NCBI RefSeq assembly: GCF_001956045.1
Contig: NZ_MRTH01000005.1
Location: forward strand, 1 to 64,000
From: Paenibacillus sp. FSL H7-0331
GTDB lineage: Bacteria; Bacillota; Bacilli; Paenibacillales; NBRC-103111
Length of the DNA stretch: 64,000 nucleotides
Direction of reading: 5' to 3'
Below, in pieces: positions 42,493 to 51,844 of the stretch (positions are counted from its first letter, which is position 1; each line of letters opens with the position of its first letter). The position numbers and the translations under genes were made by a program. The notes beneath the pieces were generated by a model. That model did no database searches, was not told the origin of the DNA, and was given only the letters and a program-made list of their open reading frames with translations.

Positions 42493-44828
42493 AAACGTTT
42501 GGTTTAGCTTGGCTTGGGCTCCGCAAAAGCTGGACCAACGAACGAATTAAAGAACTGGATGAGCAGCTATCCAAGCAAAAAAAACACCATGAGCAGGATG
42601 AAAAGCGAAGAAGGCTTCGTTTGGAAGAATTGGGTCGGCAGAAAGAGTATTTGCAAAAAGAAATCGAGGATCGGGAACGATTCATCGATCAGCTGATAAC
42701 ACAAAAGCTGAACATTATGGACCGGAAAGGCTTTGAGCCTTCTTTTGATGATCGGGTCAAACAGAAGCTTCGTCTCGGTGATCTACTGGTCGCAGAAGGT
42801 TTGATTTCACAAATACAATTGAATCAGGCGATGGAGCGTCAGAAATCATTTGGTGGCCGTTTGGGTGATCTTGTTGTGGAAATGGGCTTCACCAAAAAGG
42901 ATTTGGTTACTGCCATTATCAATCAGCAATCGCAAAAAGGCCGTCTGGGGGATATGTTGGTCGAAACGGGTGCGATTACCCAGCATCAGCTTAATGAAGC
43001 ATTGGGTATTCAGCGGAAAAGTGGCGGCATGCTGGGTGATATTCTGATGTCCCTGCGCTCGATTGATCCTGAGAAGCTGTATCGACATATCGCAACGCAA
43101 AATAATCTCGGACGCATCGGTACAGAATATGCTTTTGAAGATATGTTGTACAAGCTGCCTGAGGCTTTGGCTAGACAATATGATGCTGTAGTTATTAATA
43201 AAGATTTAAATCGATTTTTGGTTGCTGTAGGCGGACCTTTGTCCGATGAGGCGAGTGCAGAGATTGAGGGACTGCTTGGTCTGCCTATTGAACAGGTGCT
43301 CGCAACACGAGATGAAATGGAGTTTTTCTGGAAGGAAGTCTATCAATCGGAATTGATGGTCGAGAGCACGCAAAAGCTGGTTAATGAACAGCCACAAAAT
43401 TCGGCGCATGTCACGTTTACGAAAGCTCAAATATCGACTGCTGTTATTTGTGTCTTTGTCTTCCTTGTAAGTCTTGTTATCGATTGGTTTCACACTTTAA
43501 TTGTTATGAATATAGCTGTGCAAATTTTTTATTTCTCCATGACACTTTTTAAATTTATGATTATTATGTTTGGTACTCGCGAGAATGCTCAGATGAGGTT
43601 CACGAAGGAAGAAATTGATGCTATTGATGAAAGATCACTTCCAGTCTATACCATCCTTGTTCCCATGTATAAGGAAAGTCAAGTGATTCCGCACTTATTG
43701 AGCAATATTGAGCAAATCGATTACCCGAAAGCCAAGCTTGACGTTCGTTTATTAATTGAGCAGGACGATGTGGAAGCCCAGGAGCTTTTGAAGGAAATGG
43801 ACCTGCCTCCTTATTATACAACGATTGTAGTGCCACACAGCTTGCCCAAAACGAAGCCGAAAGCCTGCAATTATGGATTAATTCGTGCACGTGGCGAGTA
43901 TGTTGTTATTTATGATGCAGAGGATCGTCCAGACCCCGATCAGCTTAAAAAGGTGCACGCTGCCTTTGTCAAAAATGAAGATAATTGTGCCTGTATTCAA
44001 GCAAAACTTAACTATTTCAATAGCGATCAGAATTTGCTGACCCGATGGTTTACTCACGAATACAGCATGTGGTTCGAGCTTCTGCTGCCTGGTGTTATGC
44101 AATTGGATATCCCGATTCCATTGGGGGGGACTTCCAATCATTTTAAAATGAAGGTTCTAAAGGAAATTAATGCATGGGACCCTTATAATGTAACAGAGGA
44201 TGCTGATTTGGGTATTCGACTTTATAAATCAGGTTACACGACGGCTATCGTAGATTCCCGAACCTGGGAGGAAGCCAACAGCCGCGTTGGAAACTGGATT
44301 CGGCAGCGTTCGCGCTGGATCAAAGGCTACATGCAGACTTGGCTTGTTCACATGCGTAATCCGTTTAGGCTGTATAAAGAGCTGGGCCTTAAAGGGTTTA
44401 TGGGCTTTCAGGTGATGGTATTGGCAACGCCGATGCTGCCACTTTTAAATCCGTTTTACTGGGTAATGATCATCATGTGGTACGCTTGGAAGGTACAATG
44501 GATTCCGCAGTTTTTCCCGGGGCCGATCTATTATCTGGCTTCTGTTGAGTTTTTAATTGGAAACTTTTTATTCGTATTTGGTAATGTGGCTGGTATTTAT
44601 TGGGTTATCCATGATTTAGAGAAGCGAAAGGAAAATATTTTCTCCTACAGTCTCGTCAAATATGCACTGTTAACACCTGCTTATTGGGTGCTCATGAGTT
44701 TAGCTGCGGTTAAGGCTGCATGGCAGTTGATTACAAAGCCATTCTATTGGGAGAAAACAACCCATGGCTTGTCAAAAGTTGCCCCTGGTTCATTCTCAGC
44801 CAATAGCGCTAGTCAGGATGGGGGATAG
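42471..44828 (+). CDS. GT2 polysaccharide synthase with two N-terminal MshEN modules
   Basis: 785 residues: coiled coil (20-75), two MshEN modules (101-210), a linker (~215-310), two membrane helices (~320-367), GT2 domain (~390-640), and about four C-terminal helices. Four 24-residue units begin at 101, 130, 158 and 187 with 5-4-5 spacers: RLGDLLVAEGLISQIQLNQA, RLGDLVVEMGFTKKDLVTAI, RLGDMLVETGAITQHQLNEA and MLGDILMSLRSIDPEKLYRH. The first pair keeps every Arg, Gly and Gln expected for c-di-GMP binding; the last unit has lost Arg and Gly. Catalytic DAEDRPDPD, TEDADLGIRL and QRSRWIKGY are intact. E. coli NfrB is a GT2 regulated this way, but with the module elsewhere. Confidence 0.9.
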   Translation: MDPTKPVKTFGLAWLGLRKSWTNERIKELDEQLSKQKKHHEQDEKRRRLRLEELGRQKEYLQKEIEDRERFIDQLITQKLNIMDRKGFEPSFDDRVKQKLRLGDLLVAEGLISQIQLNQAMERQKSFGGRLGDLVVEMGFTKKDLVTAIINQQSQKGRLGDMLVETGAITQHQLNEALGIQRKSGGMLGDILMSLRSIDPEKLYRHIATQNNLGRIGTEYAFEDMLYKLPEALARQYDAVVINKDLNRFLVAVGGPLSDEASAEIEGLLGLPIEQVLATRDEMEFFWKEVYQSELMVESTQKLVNEQPQNSAHVTFTKAQISTAVICVFVFLVSLVIDWFHTLIVMNIAVQIFYFSMTLFKFMIIMFGTRENAQMRFTKEEIDAIDERSLPVYTILVPMYKESQVIPHLLSNIEQIDYPKAKLDVRLLIEQDDVEAQELLKEMDLPPYYTTIVVPHSLPKTKPKACNYGLIRARGEYVVIYDAEDRPDPDQLKKVHAAFVKNEDNCACIQAKLNYFNSDQNLLTRWFTHEYSMWFELLLPGVMQLDIPIPLGGTSNHFKMKVLKEINAWDPYNVTEDADLGIRLYKSGYTTAIVDSRTWEEANSRVGNWIRQRSRWIKGYMQTWLVHMRNPFRLYKELGLKGFMGFQVMVLATPMLPLLNPFYWVMIIMWYAWKVQWIPQFFPGPIYYLASVEFLIGNFLFVFGNVAGIYWVIHDLEKRKENIFSYSLVKYALLTPAYWVLMSLAAVKAAWQLITKPFYWEKTTHGLSKVAPGSFSANSASQDGG

Positions 44829-44832
44829 AAGA

Positions 44833-46473
44833 ATGCCTGTCATGCATCGAAGTGTTTATTGGGTATTATTTCTCTTGTTATTCACGTTAGAGTTTTCGGC
44901 TGGTTTCTATGTTAGCCACGTTATCGGTTATGTGCATTCCGATTCCATGAGCCGTGTGGCCAATGCTTTTTATGTATTGTACAGCCGTGACCCCCATTTG
45001 GGTGCGATTGGATTTGTATGGAATCCGTTGCCTAGTGTTATTGAACTGTTTCTGCTGCTGCCTTATCACTGGTTTCCTGAGCTTGCCTCTTCGGCATTGG
45101 CAGGTGTGATCATGAGCAGCGTATTTGCCGGAATGACAGCTGTATTGCTGGCTCGTGCCGCTGTCGAGTTTGGTTTGTCTCGCAGGTTTGCCGTTATATT
45201 GAGTATAAGCTTCAGTTGTAATCCATTTATATTTTTATTCGGTGCTAACGGGCTCAGCGATGCCCCCTTTATATATTTTATCATGTCATCGGTTATTCAC
45301 TTATGTCATTGGATGCACGGACGAAGGGTGGGCAGCTTGTTTAGACTCAGCTTCATGTTGGCTCTTGCTTTTTGGACCCGTTATGAAGCTGTGCCGCTTG
45401 GAGCTGCTTTGGCTTTGGCCGTTATCTTAATCGTATTCTGGATTCCGCCCAGTGATCCGAGAGTCGAGCCGCAGATTGAGCGTAATCTCAAGTTTAAACT
45501 GTTTCAGATTGAGGGAACCTGGGCGTTAATACTTGCTCCTGTGGTTTATTCTGGCTTGATTTGGATTTGGCTGAACTACTTGATTATGGACAACGCGCTT
45601 TATTTTCTGAATTCAGAATACTCCAACGTTGCGCAGGCTCAGGGACTTGGAACGGACCAGCAGTTCCTTGATATGCAGGGCAATCCGCTGCTCGGTCTGA
45701 TTTTCGTAGCGAAGAAGACGATGTACTATTCCCTTCCATTATTGAGTATTGTGGTGCTTAGAATATGGAATCGAAGGTGGATGGTGTGGGACTTCCTGGT
45801 ACTCGCTTGTTTGTTTGCCTCGATTCTTGCGCTGCAATTTCTGCTGCTGATGAAGGGAACCTCATACGGCTGGTTCCGTTATTTTATGTACGTTTTACCG
45901 ATTACGGTAGCCTGGCTGCCCTATGAGCTGTCTCGCGTTAAACGATCGATGGTCAATTATAGTATCGTCCTGGCCGGCATGATCGCAAGTGGCTATATTT
46001 TGACACAAGCTTTAATGAGCCCTGTGATTGCGCCTGATGAGAATAAATTTCTGCATGCGAAGGAATATGCTGCGGGTCAGCAGATTGAGAAAGAAATTGC
46101 TAATTATTTGGATACCGAACTAGATGGCTACAATATACTGATGGATTCTTATTCCGCATATGCAATCATTCTGAACAGCAAGGCGCCGAGTAAATTTCTA
46201 ATTACGAGTGATTTAATGTTTAAAGATTCCCTGCAGCATCCTATAGAAAACGGAGTCGATTTCATACTGAGTCCAAAGCCTGATAAAAGCTCAGCGTTAA
46301 GTGCAGACAATGCAACCTACCTTAATTTTTATGAGAAGGGCACCTCATGGACGCAGCTATACAAGGAGTTCGGAGGCAAGTGGAGATTGTACAAAATTAT
46401 TCGACCAGTTGAAGGAGGTGGAAAAGATGAATCAGCCTATTCCGGAAATATCTATGGTGATCCCGGTTTATAA
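44833..46473 (+). CDS. Polytopic membrane glycosyltransferase-like protein (GT-C fold)
   Basis: 546 residues with about ten membrane helices in the first ~400 residues and an extracytoplasmic C-terminal part. The early loop RVANAFYVLYSRDPHLGAIG has the acidic residue expected in GT39/GT83-type lipid-linked sugar transferases, and FWTRYEAVPLGAALALAVIL resembles DUF2029/PMT-like proteins. The exact family is uncertain. The ATG at 44833 has GGGGGA upstream, giving a four-base gap after the synthase gene. In context it is the likely sugar-transferring partner of the GtrB/GtrA pair. Confidence 0.75.
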   Translation: MPVMHRSVYWVLFLLLFTLEFSAGFYVSHVIGYVHSDSMSRVANAFYVLYSRDPHLGAIGFVWNPLPSVIELFLLLPYHWFPELASSALAGVIMSSVFAGMTAVLLARAAVEFGLSRRFAVILSISFSCNPFIFLFGANGLSDAPFIYFIMSSVIHLCHWMHGRRVGSLFRLSFMLALAFWTRYEAVPLGAALALAVILIVFWIPPSDPRVEPQIERNLKFKLFQIEGTWALILAPVVYSGLIWIWLNYLIMDNALYFLNSEYSNVAQAQGLGTDQQFLDMQGNPLLGLIFVAKKTMYYSLPLLSIVVLRIWNRRWMVWDFLVLACLFASILALQFLLLMKGTSYGWFRYFMYVLPITVAWLPYELSRVKRSMVNYSIVLAGMIASGYILTQALMSPVIAPDENKFLHAKEYAAGQQIEKEIANYLDTELDGYNILMDSYSAYAIILNSKAPSKFLITSDLMFKDSLQHPIENGVDFILSPKPDKSSALSADNATYLNFYEKGTSWTQLYKEFGGKWRLYKIIRPVEGGGKDESAYSGNIYGDPGL

Positions 46474-47407
46474 TGAAGCGGTTCATATTGCTCATTCTTT
46501 GCTATTGATTGAAGAAGAACTAAAGAAGCTTACGTATTCGTATGAAATTATTGTTGTTGATGATGGTTCCAAAGATGCTACCTGGCAGCAGTTAACTTGG
46601 GTGGGTGAGCATTCAGAGCATTTTACGGGCCTGCGTCTTAGTCGTAATTTCGGTAAGGAGCTTGCCTTGTGCGCGGGCTTGGAGCATGCCAGAGGACAGG
46701 CTGTGATTGTGATGGATTCCGATTTGCAGCATCCTCCGGCCTTGTTAGCCGAAATGATACGATTGTGGCGTGAAGACGGTAAGGATATCGTGGAATGTGT
46801 CAAAGTAGATCGTGGGAGAGAATCACTGAACAAATCCCTCAGCTCTGCGATATTTTATAGTGTGCTTAATCGCTTGTCCGGATTCGATCTGCGTGGTGCG
46901 TCCGATTTCAAGCTTCTGGATCAAAAAGTGATTCAAGCATGGCGGGAGATGCCAGAGCGTAACATGTTCTTTCGCGGTATGACGGCTTGGCTGGGATATG
47001 ATAAGGTACAGATTCCTTTCGAGGTGGCAGAACGAGCAGGTGGCAAAACCCAATGGCCGTTTCATAGCTTGCTGAAGCTGGCGGTTAATGCCGTTGTTTC
47101 CTTTTCGTCGATTCCATTACGCTTTGTCAGCTTGATTGGATTGGTTTTTCTGCTTGGAGCTATTATTTTAGGTGTTCAAACCTTGTATCAAAAATTTGTC
47201 GGCGACGCTGTAACCGGATTTACAACCGTTATCTTACTGCTGCTGGTTGTGGGCAGTGTCATTATGATCTCACTTGGTATCATCGGCGAGTATATCGCAT
47301 CTATCTATAATGAGGTAAAAGGAAGGCCTCGATATTTGGTCAGTCAAAAAATTAACAGCGAAGCTGCCCCGGCAGAATTAGGCTTCAAGGTTAGCGAAGC
47401 TTTATGA
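46427..47407 (+). CDS. GtrB/DPM1-like polyprenyl-phosphate glycosyltransferase
   Basis: 326 residues. The cytosolic GT2 domain shows ISMVIPVYNEAVHIAHSLLL, IIVVDDGSKDATW and VIVMDSDLQHPPALL, followed by the VKVDRGRESLNKSLSSAIFYS and RGMTAWLGYDKVQIPFEV motifs of bactoprenol glucosyl/mannosyl transferases. Two C-terminal helices (~235-300) anchor it. It charges undecaprenyl phosphate with a sugar inside the cell. The ATG at 46427 with GGAGGTGG upstream overlaps the previous gene by 47 bases. Confidence 0.9.
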   Translation: MNQPIPEISMVIPVYNEAVHIAHSLLLIEEELKKLTYSYEIIVVDDGSKDATWQQLTWVGEHSEHFTGLRLSRNFGKELALCAGLEHARGQAVIVMDSDLQHPPALLAEMIRLWREDGKDIVECVKVDRGRESLNKSLSSAIFYSVLNRLSGFDLRGASDFKLLDQKVIQAWREMPERNMFFRGMTAWLGYDKVQIPFEVAERAGGKTQWPFHSLLKLAVNAVVSFSSIPLRFVSLIGLVFLLGAIILGVQTLYQKFVGDAVTGFTTVILLLLVVGSVIMISLGIIGEYIASIYNEVKGRPRYLVSQKINSEAAPAELGFKVSEAL

Positions 47408-47802
47408 AACGATTGATGTTGAAGTATGGAGTCGTTGGTTTGTTGGGGACACTTATCCATTTTGCTGCTTTGTTTGTACTGGTTGAAGCGTTCCATTTTA
47501 ATCCGGTAGTGGGCTCCACACTTGGTTTTTTACTCGTTCTGATCATTTCGTATGTACTGAACAAATGGTGGACCTTTCAGGATGCCCCATCGGGCTGGAA
47601 GCCGTTCATGAAATACGTGGTTGTGTCCTTGACAGGATTGCTGCTCAATAGCGGTATTATGTACACGGTTGTCGACTGGCTGCACTGGAATTATTTGTTC
47701 GGTCAATGTATGGTTGTTCTGGCGGTTCCTCTCTCCAATTTTATTTTTAACTATTACTGGACCTTTCGCCAAGAGACCGTTAGTCCAAATAGTAAAGGAT
47801 GA
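47404..47802 (+). CDS. GtrA family membrane protein
   Basis: 132 residues with four membrane helices. KYGVVGLLGTLIHFAALFVL and the SYVLNKWWTFQ motif, repeated near the end as FIFNYYWTFRQ, are the GtrA signature. The family is thought to flip sugar-charged undecaprenyl phosphate across the membrane. It overlaps the GtrB-like gene by four bases (ATGA). Last gene of the glycan operon; no clear terminator before the ilvB promoter. Confidence 0.92.
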   Translation: MKRLMLKYGVVGLLGTLIHFAALFVLVEAFHFNPVVGSTLGFLLVLIISYVLNKWWTFQDAPSGWKPFMKYVVVSLTGLLLNSGIMYTVVDWLHWNYLFGQCMVVLAVPLSNFIFNYYWTFRQETVSPNSKG

Positions 47803-47843
47803 ACCCCTGATAACCGTACTTCCGAGATAAGTTTGATAAGTTC

Positions 47844-47872
47844 TTGACTCTGCCAACGATTCGGCATATAAT
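47844..47872 (+). promoter_or_regulatory. ilv-leu operon promoter
   Basis: TTGACT, a 17-base spacer and TATAAT form a near-consensus sigma-A promoter just ahead of the T-box leader. Confidence 0.85.
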
Positions 47873-47884
47873 ATTGTAAAAGTA

Positions 47885-48232
47885 CAACAGATGTAACTGC
47901 AATGATGAGGACGAAGTTATAAGGGCCCTTATGATCCAGAGAGCAGCGGATTTGCTGAAACCAATGCCATTAATCCCTTATGTACGAGCTCACCTCGGAG
48001 CTGTTTTCCTGAAAAGTATGTTCACTGGATTCAAGAACATAGCTATTAGGGGAAAACGGAATCGCACACGTTATCGTGCTGAAGGTATAACAGCTATATG
48101 TATTTGCTGCGTACCTGCTAAGGTTATTTGCTGTGAGGCATTTAACAAACTCTGGGTGGTACCACGGAAGATTAGAACCCCTTTCGTCCCTTCAGGCGCT
48201 CTATTTGGCGTTTGGGATGAAAGGGGTTTTTA
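47885..48232 (+). promoter_or_regulatory. T-box leader, leucine specificity likely (CTC specifier)
   Basis: The T-box core gggtggtaccacgg lies at 48154-48167. Stem I has the base pairing gagg/cctc, the agagagc loop and a specifier region cgagCTCacctcgg; CTC would select tRNA-Leu(GAG). The terminator (48177-48232, aacccctttcgtccc / gggatgaaaggggtt, then T5) alternates with an antiterminator involving the T-box. Uncharged tRNA-Leu should prevent termination and switch on ilvB-ilvN-ilvC-leuA. Confidence 0.92.
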
Positions 48233-48264
48233 GGTATTCTCAATTTACGAGAGGAGGACAAATC

Positions 48265-50004
48265 ATGATCGTTCAAACAACAAAAAAGTCAAAAGAACAG
48301 CTGCACAAGGAACTGCTTCAACCGGATGTAATTACAGGATCGGAAATGCTGCTTCGCAGCCTGCTACTGGAGGAAGTGGATTGCGTCTTTGGTTACCCCG
48401 GCGGAGCTGTATTATATATTTATGATGCTATGCACGGCAATCCTGATTTCAAGCATTTATTAACTCGTCATGAGCAAGGAGCTATACATGCAGCTGACGG
48501 CTATGCGCGTTCTACCGGCAAGGTGGGGGTCTGTATCGCGACTTCCGGACCTGGAGCAACGAACTTGGTTACGGGAATTGCCACAGCCTACATGGACTCG
48601 GTGCCGCTTGTAGTCATTACAGGCAATGTATCTACAGCTGTGATTGGAACGGATGCTTTCCAGGAAGCGGATATCACAGGAATTACCTTGCCGATTACAA
48701 AACACAGCTATTTGGTGCGTGATGTAAAGGATTTACCTCGCGTCATTAAAGAAGCTTTCCATATTGCTTCTACAGGTCGTAGAGGTCCAGTATTGATTGA
48801 TATACCCAAAGATGTATCCAACGCAGAAGCGCCGTTTTACTACCCGGAAAAAGTAGAGATTCGCGGCTATCATCCAACTGTTCAGCCGAACAAGCTGCAG
48901 GTGGATCGGATGCTGGAGGCGATTGCTGAAGCTGAGCGCCCTATGATTCTTGCAGGCGGTGGTGTTGTGTACGCGGATGCGTCCAAGGAATTGCTGGAGT
49001 TTGTCGAGAAAACGCAAATTCCGGTAACAACCACACTGCTCGGATTAGGTGGTTTTCCAAGCGCAAATCCATTATGGTTGGGGATGCCGGGCATGCACGG
49101 AACATACGCGGCTAACCATGCGCTGCAAAATTGCGATTTGCTCATCGGAATCGGTGCAAGATTCGATGACCGGGTAACGATGAAGGTTAACGGATTTGCG
49201 CCAAAAGCGAAGATCGTTCATATCGATGTTGATCCTGCAGAGATCGGTAAAATTGTGGAGACCCATATCCCTGTAGTCGGTGATATCAAAGCGGTACTTC
49301 AGCTTGCGCTTCTGAAGGCGAAGAAATCACAATCGACTGCGTGGATCGAGCACGTTCAGGCGGACAAAGCTAACCATCCACTGCGCTATATTGATTCGGA
49401 CACGGAGCTTAAGCCGCAGTATGTCATTGAAATGATTCATGAAACAACCAACGGTGACGCGATTGTTACGACAGATGTAGGGCAGCACCAAATGTGGACA
49501 GCCCAATATTATAAGTTCAACAAGCCGCGCTCATGGATCACTTCCGGCGGTTTGGGCACGATGGGCTTCGGATTCCCTTCCGCGATTGGCGCTCAGGTAG
49601 CTAACCCGGATCGAATGGTTGTTTCCATTAATGGGGATGGCGGTATGCAGATGTGCTCGCAGGAGCTTGCGATTTGTGCGATTAACCAAATACCTGTTAA
49701 AATTGTAGTTATCAATAATCAGGTGCTGGGTATGGTACGCCAGTGGCAGGAAATCATTCATGGCAATCGTTTCAGCCATATTGATCTGGCGGGCAGTCCT
49801 GATTTTGTTAAGCTTGCTGAAGCTTACGGCGTTAAGGGCTTAAGAGCAACGAATAAAGAAGAAGCCCGCCGCATGTGGCAGGAAGCACTGGACACCCCAG
49901 GTCCGGTACTCGTCGAATTTTTCGTCCGCAGGGATGAGAACGTGTATCCAATGGTTACACAAGGCTCGACGATAGATCAAATGATAATGGGGGATTCGGA
50001 ATGA
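48265..50004 (+). CDS. ilvB: Acetolactate synthase, large subunit
   Basis: A 579-residue ThDP enzyme joining two pyruvates to acetolactate (or pyruvate and 2-oxobutyrate to acetohydroxybutyrate). VDCVFGYPGGAVLYIYDAMH and TRHEQGAIHAADGYAR hold the catalytic Glu, and INGDGGMQMCSQELAICAIN is the ThDP/Mg motif. The central FAD-binding part is intact. The ATG at 48265 has GAGGAGG upstream; the frame stays open further back into the T-box, but this is not a real start. The end overlaps ilvN (ATGA). Confidence 0.97.
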   Translation: MIVQTTKKSKEQLHKELLQPDVITGSEMLLRSLLLEEVDCVFGYPGGAVLYIYDAMHGNPDFKHLLTRHEQGAIHAADGYARSTGKVGVCIATSGPGATNLVTGIATAYMDSVPLVVITGNVSTAVIGTDAFQEADITGITLPITKHSYLVRDVKDLPRVIKEAFHIASTGRRGPVLIDIPKDVSNAEAPFYYPEKVEIRGYHPTVQPNKLQVDRMLEAIAEAERPMILAGGGVVYADASKELLEFVEKTQIPVTTTLLGLGGFPSANPLWLGMPGMHGTYAANHALQNCDLLIGIGARFDDRVTMKVNGFAPKAKIVHIDVDPAEIGKIVETHIPVVGDIKAVLQLALLKAKKSQSTAWIEHVQADKANHPLRYIDSDTELKPQYVIEMIHETTNGDAIVTTDVGQHQMWTAQYYKFNKPRSWITSGGLGTMGFGFPSAIGAQVANPDRMVVSINGDGGMQMCSQELAICAINQIPVKIVVINNQVLGMVRQWQEIIHGNRFSHIDLAGSPDFVKLAEAYGVKGLRATNKEEARRMWQEALDTPGPVLVEFFVRRDENVYPMVTQGSTIDQMIMGDSE

Positions 50005-50489
50005 ATCACAAACATACGATATCCGTTTTAGTGAATAACCAACCTGGCGTTCTGCAGCGGGTGTCCGGCTTGTTCGGACGCAGAGGCTTTAACATTGAGA
50101 GCATCTCCGTAGGAGAAGCCGAGGAACAGGGCTTGTCGCGCATGGTTATTGTGACAACCGGAGACGATAAAACCTTAGAGCAAGTATCCAAGCAACTGTA
50201 TAAGCTGATTGATGTCATTAAAGTTATTGATTTGAGCTCCAACCCGATGGTTGCGCGCGAGCTGGCCTTGATCAAAGTCAGTGCAGACCCAAGCTTGCGT
50301 CCGGAAATTTTCGGATTAGTCGAAACGTTCCGTGCATCGGTTGTCGATATTAGCCCGTCGTCATTGATTATTCAGGTAGTAGGTGATGCCCTTAAGATTG
50401 AAGCTATGGCTGAGCTCTTGAAGCCTTACGGTATTCGTGAGCTTTCAAGAACAGGTGTTACGGCTATGGTTCGCGGCATCGTTAAGTAG
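50001..50489 (+). CDS. ilvN: Acetolactate synthase, small regulatory subunit
   Basis: 162 residues. N-terminal ACT domain (KHTISVLVNNQPGVLQRVSG, LFGRRGFNIESISVGEAEEQ) binds valine for feedback, and the C-terminal IlvN domain ends PYGIRELSRTGVTAMVRG. It binds and activates the large subunit. It starts within the last codons of ilvB, so the two are translationally coupled. A large hairpin-forming gap separates it from ilvC. Confidence 0.95.
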   Translation: MNHKHTISVLVNNQPGVLQRVSGLFGRRGFNIESISVGEAEEQGLSRMVIVTTGDDKTLEQVSKQLYKLIDVIKVIDLSSNPMVARELALIKVSADPSLRPEIFGLVETFRASVVDISPSSLIIQVVGDALKIEAMAELLKPYGIRELSRTGVTAMVRGIVK

Positions 50490-50533
50490 TCAAGCAAAAA
50501 GTAGTTCAAGCAAACAAAACAAGGAAAACAGCT

Positions 50534-51641
<1,108 letters not shown>

Positions 51642-51675
51642 GTCTCGTTCGTTGATTGGCATATACAGATAACTG

Positions 51676-51753
51676 AGGTCGGCTTGAAGATAATGGGAAT
51701 GCTCGCGGCGGTAACTCCACCGGTTTTCTCAGCTTCGAGCCGTACCTTTTTCT
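51676..51753 (+). promoter_or_regulatory. Terminator-like structure between ilvC and leuA
   Basis: ggtcggcttgaag and cttcgagccgtacc pair and enclose a second small hairpin (cggtaactccaccg). TTTTT follows. It resembles an internal attenuator or partial terminator. A second small hairpin (attttgctgaagcaaaat) lies at about 51771-51788. Confidence 0.55.
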
Positions 51754-51844
51754 GCTTAAAGGCGAAGTAAATTTTGCTGAAGCAAAATTCGGTAGATGCT
51801 TACGAAGTTAGTTTTCTACGAAAACTTTTAGGAGGTGACCACCC

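Noticed and set aside
47931..48233. A 100-codon frame inside the ilvB leader
   Set aside because: It lies entirely within the T-box RNA and has no protein-family character.
48133..48264. Extended N-terminus of IlvB
   Set aside because: The open frame runs back through the T-box terminator; homology and the ribosome site place the start at 48265.
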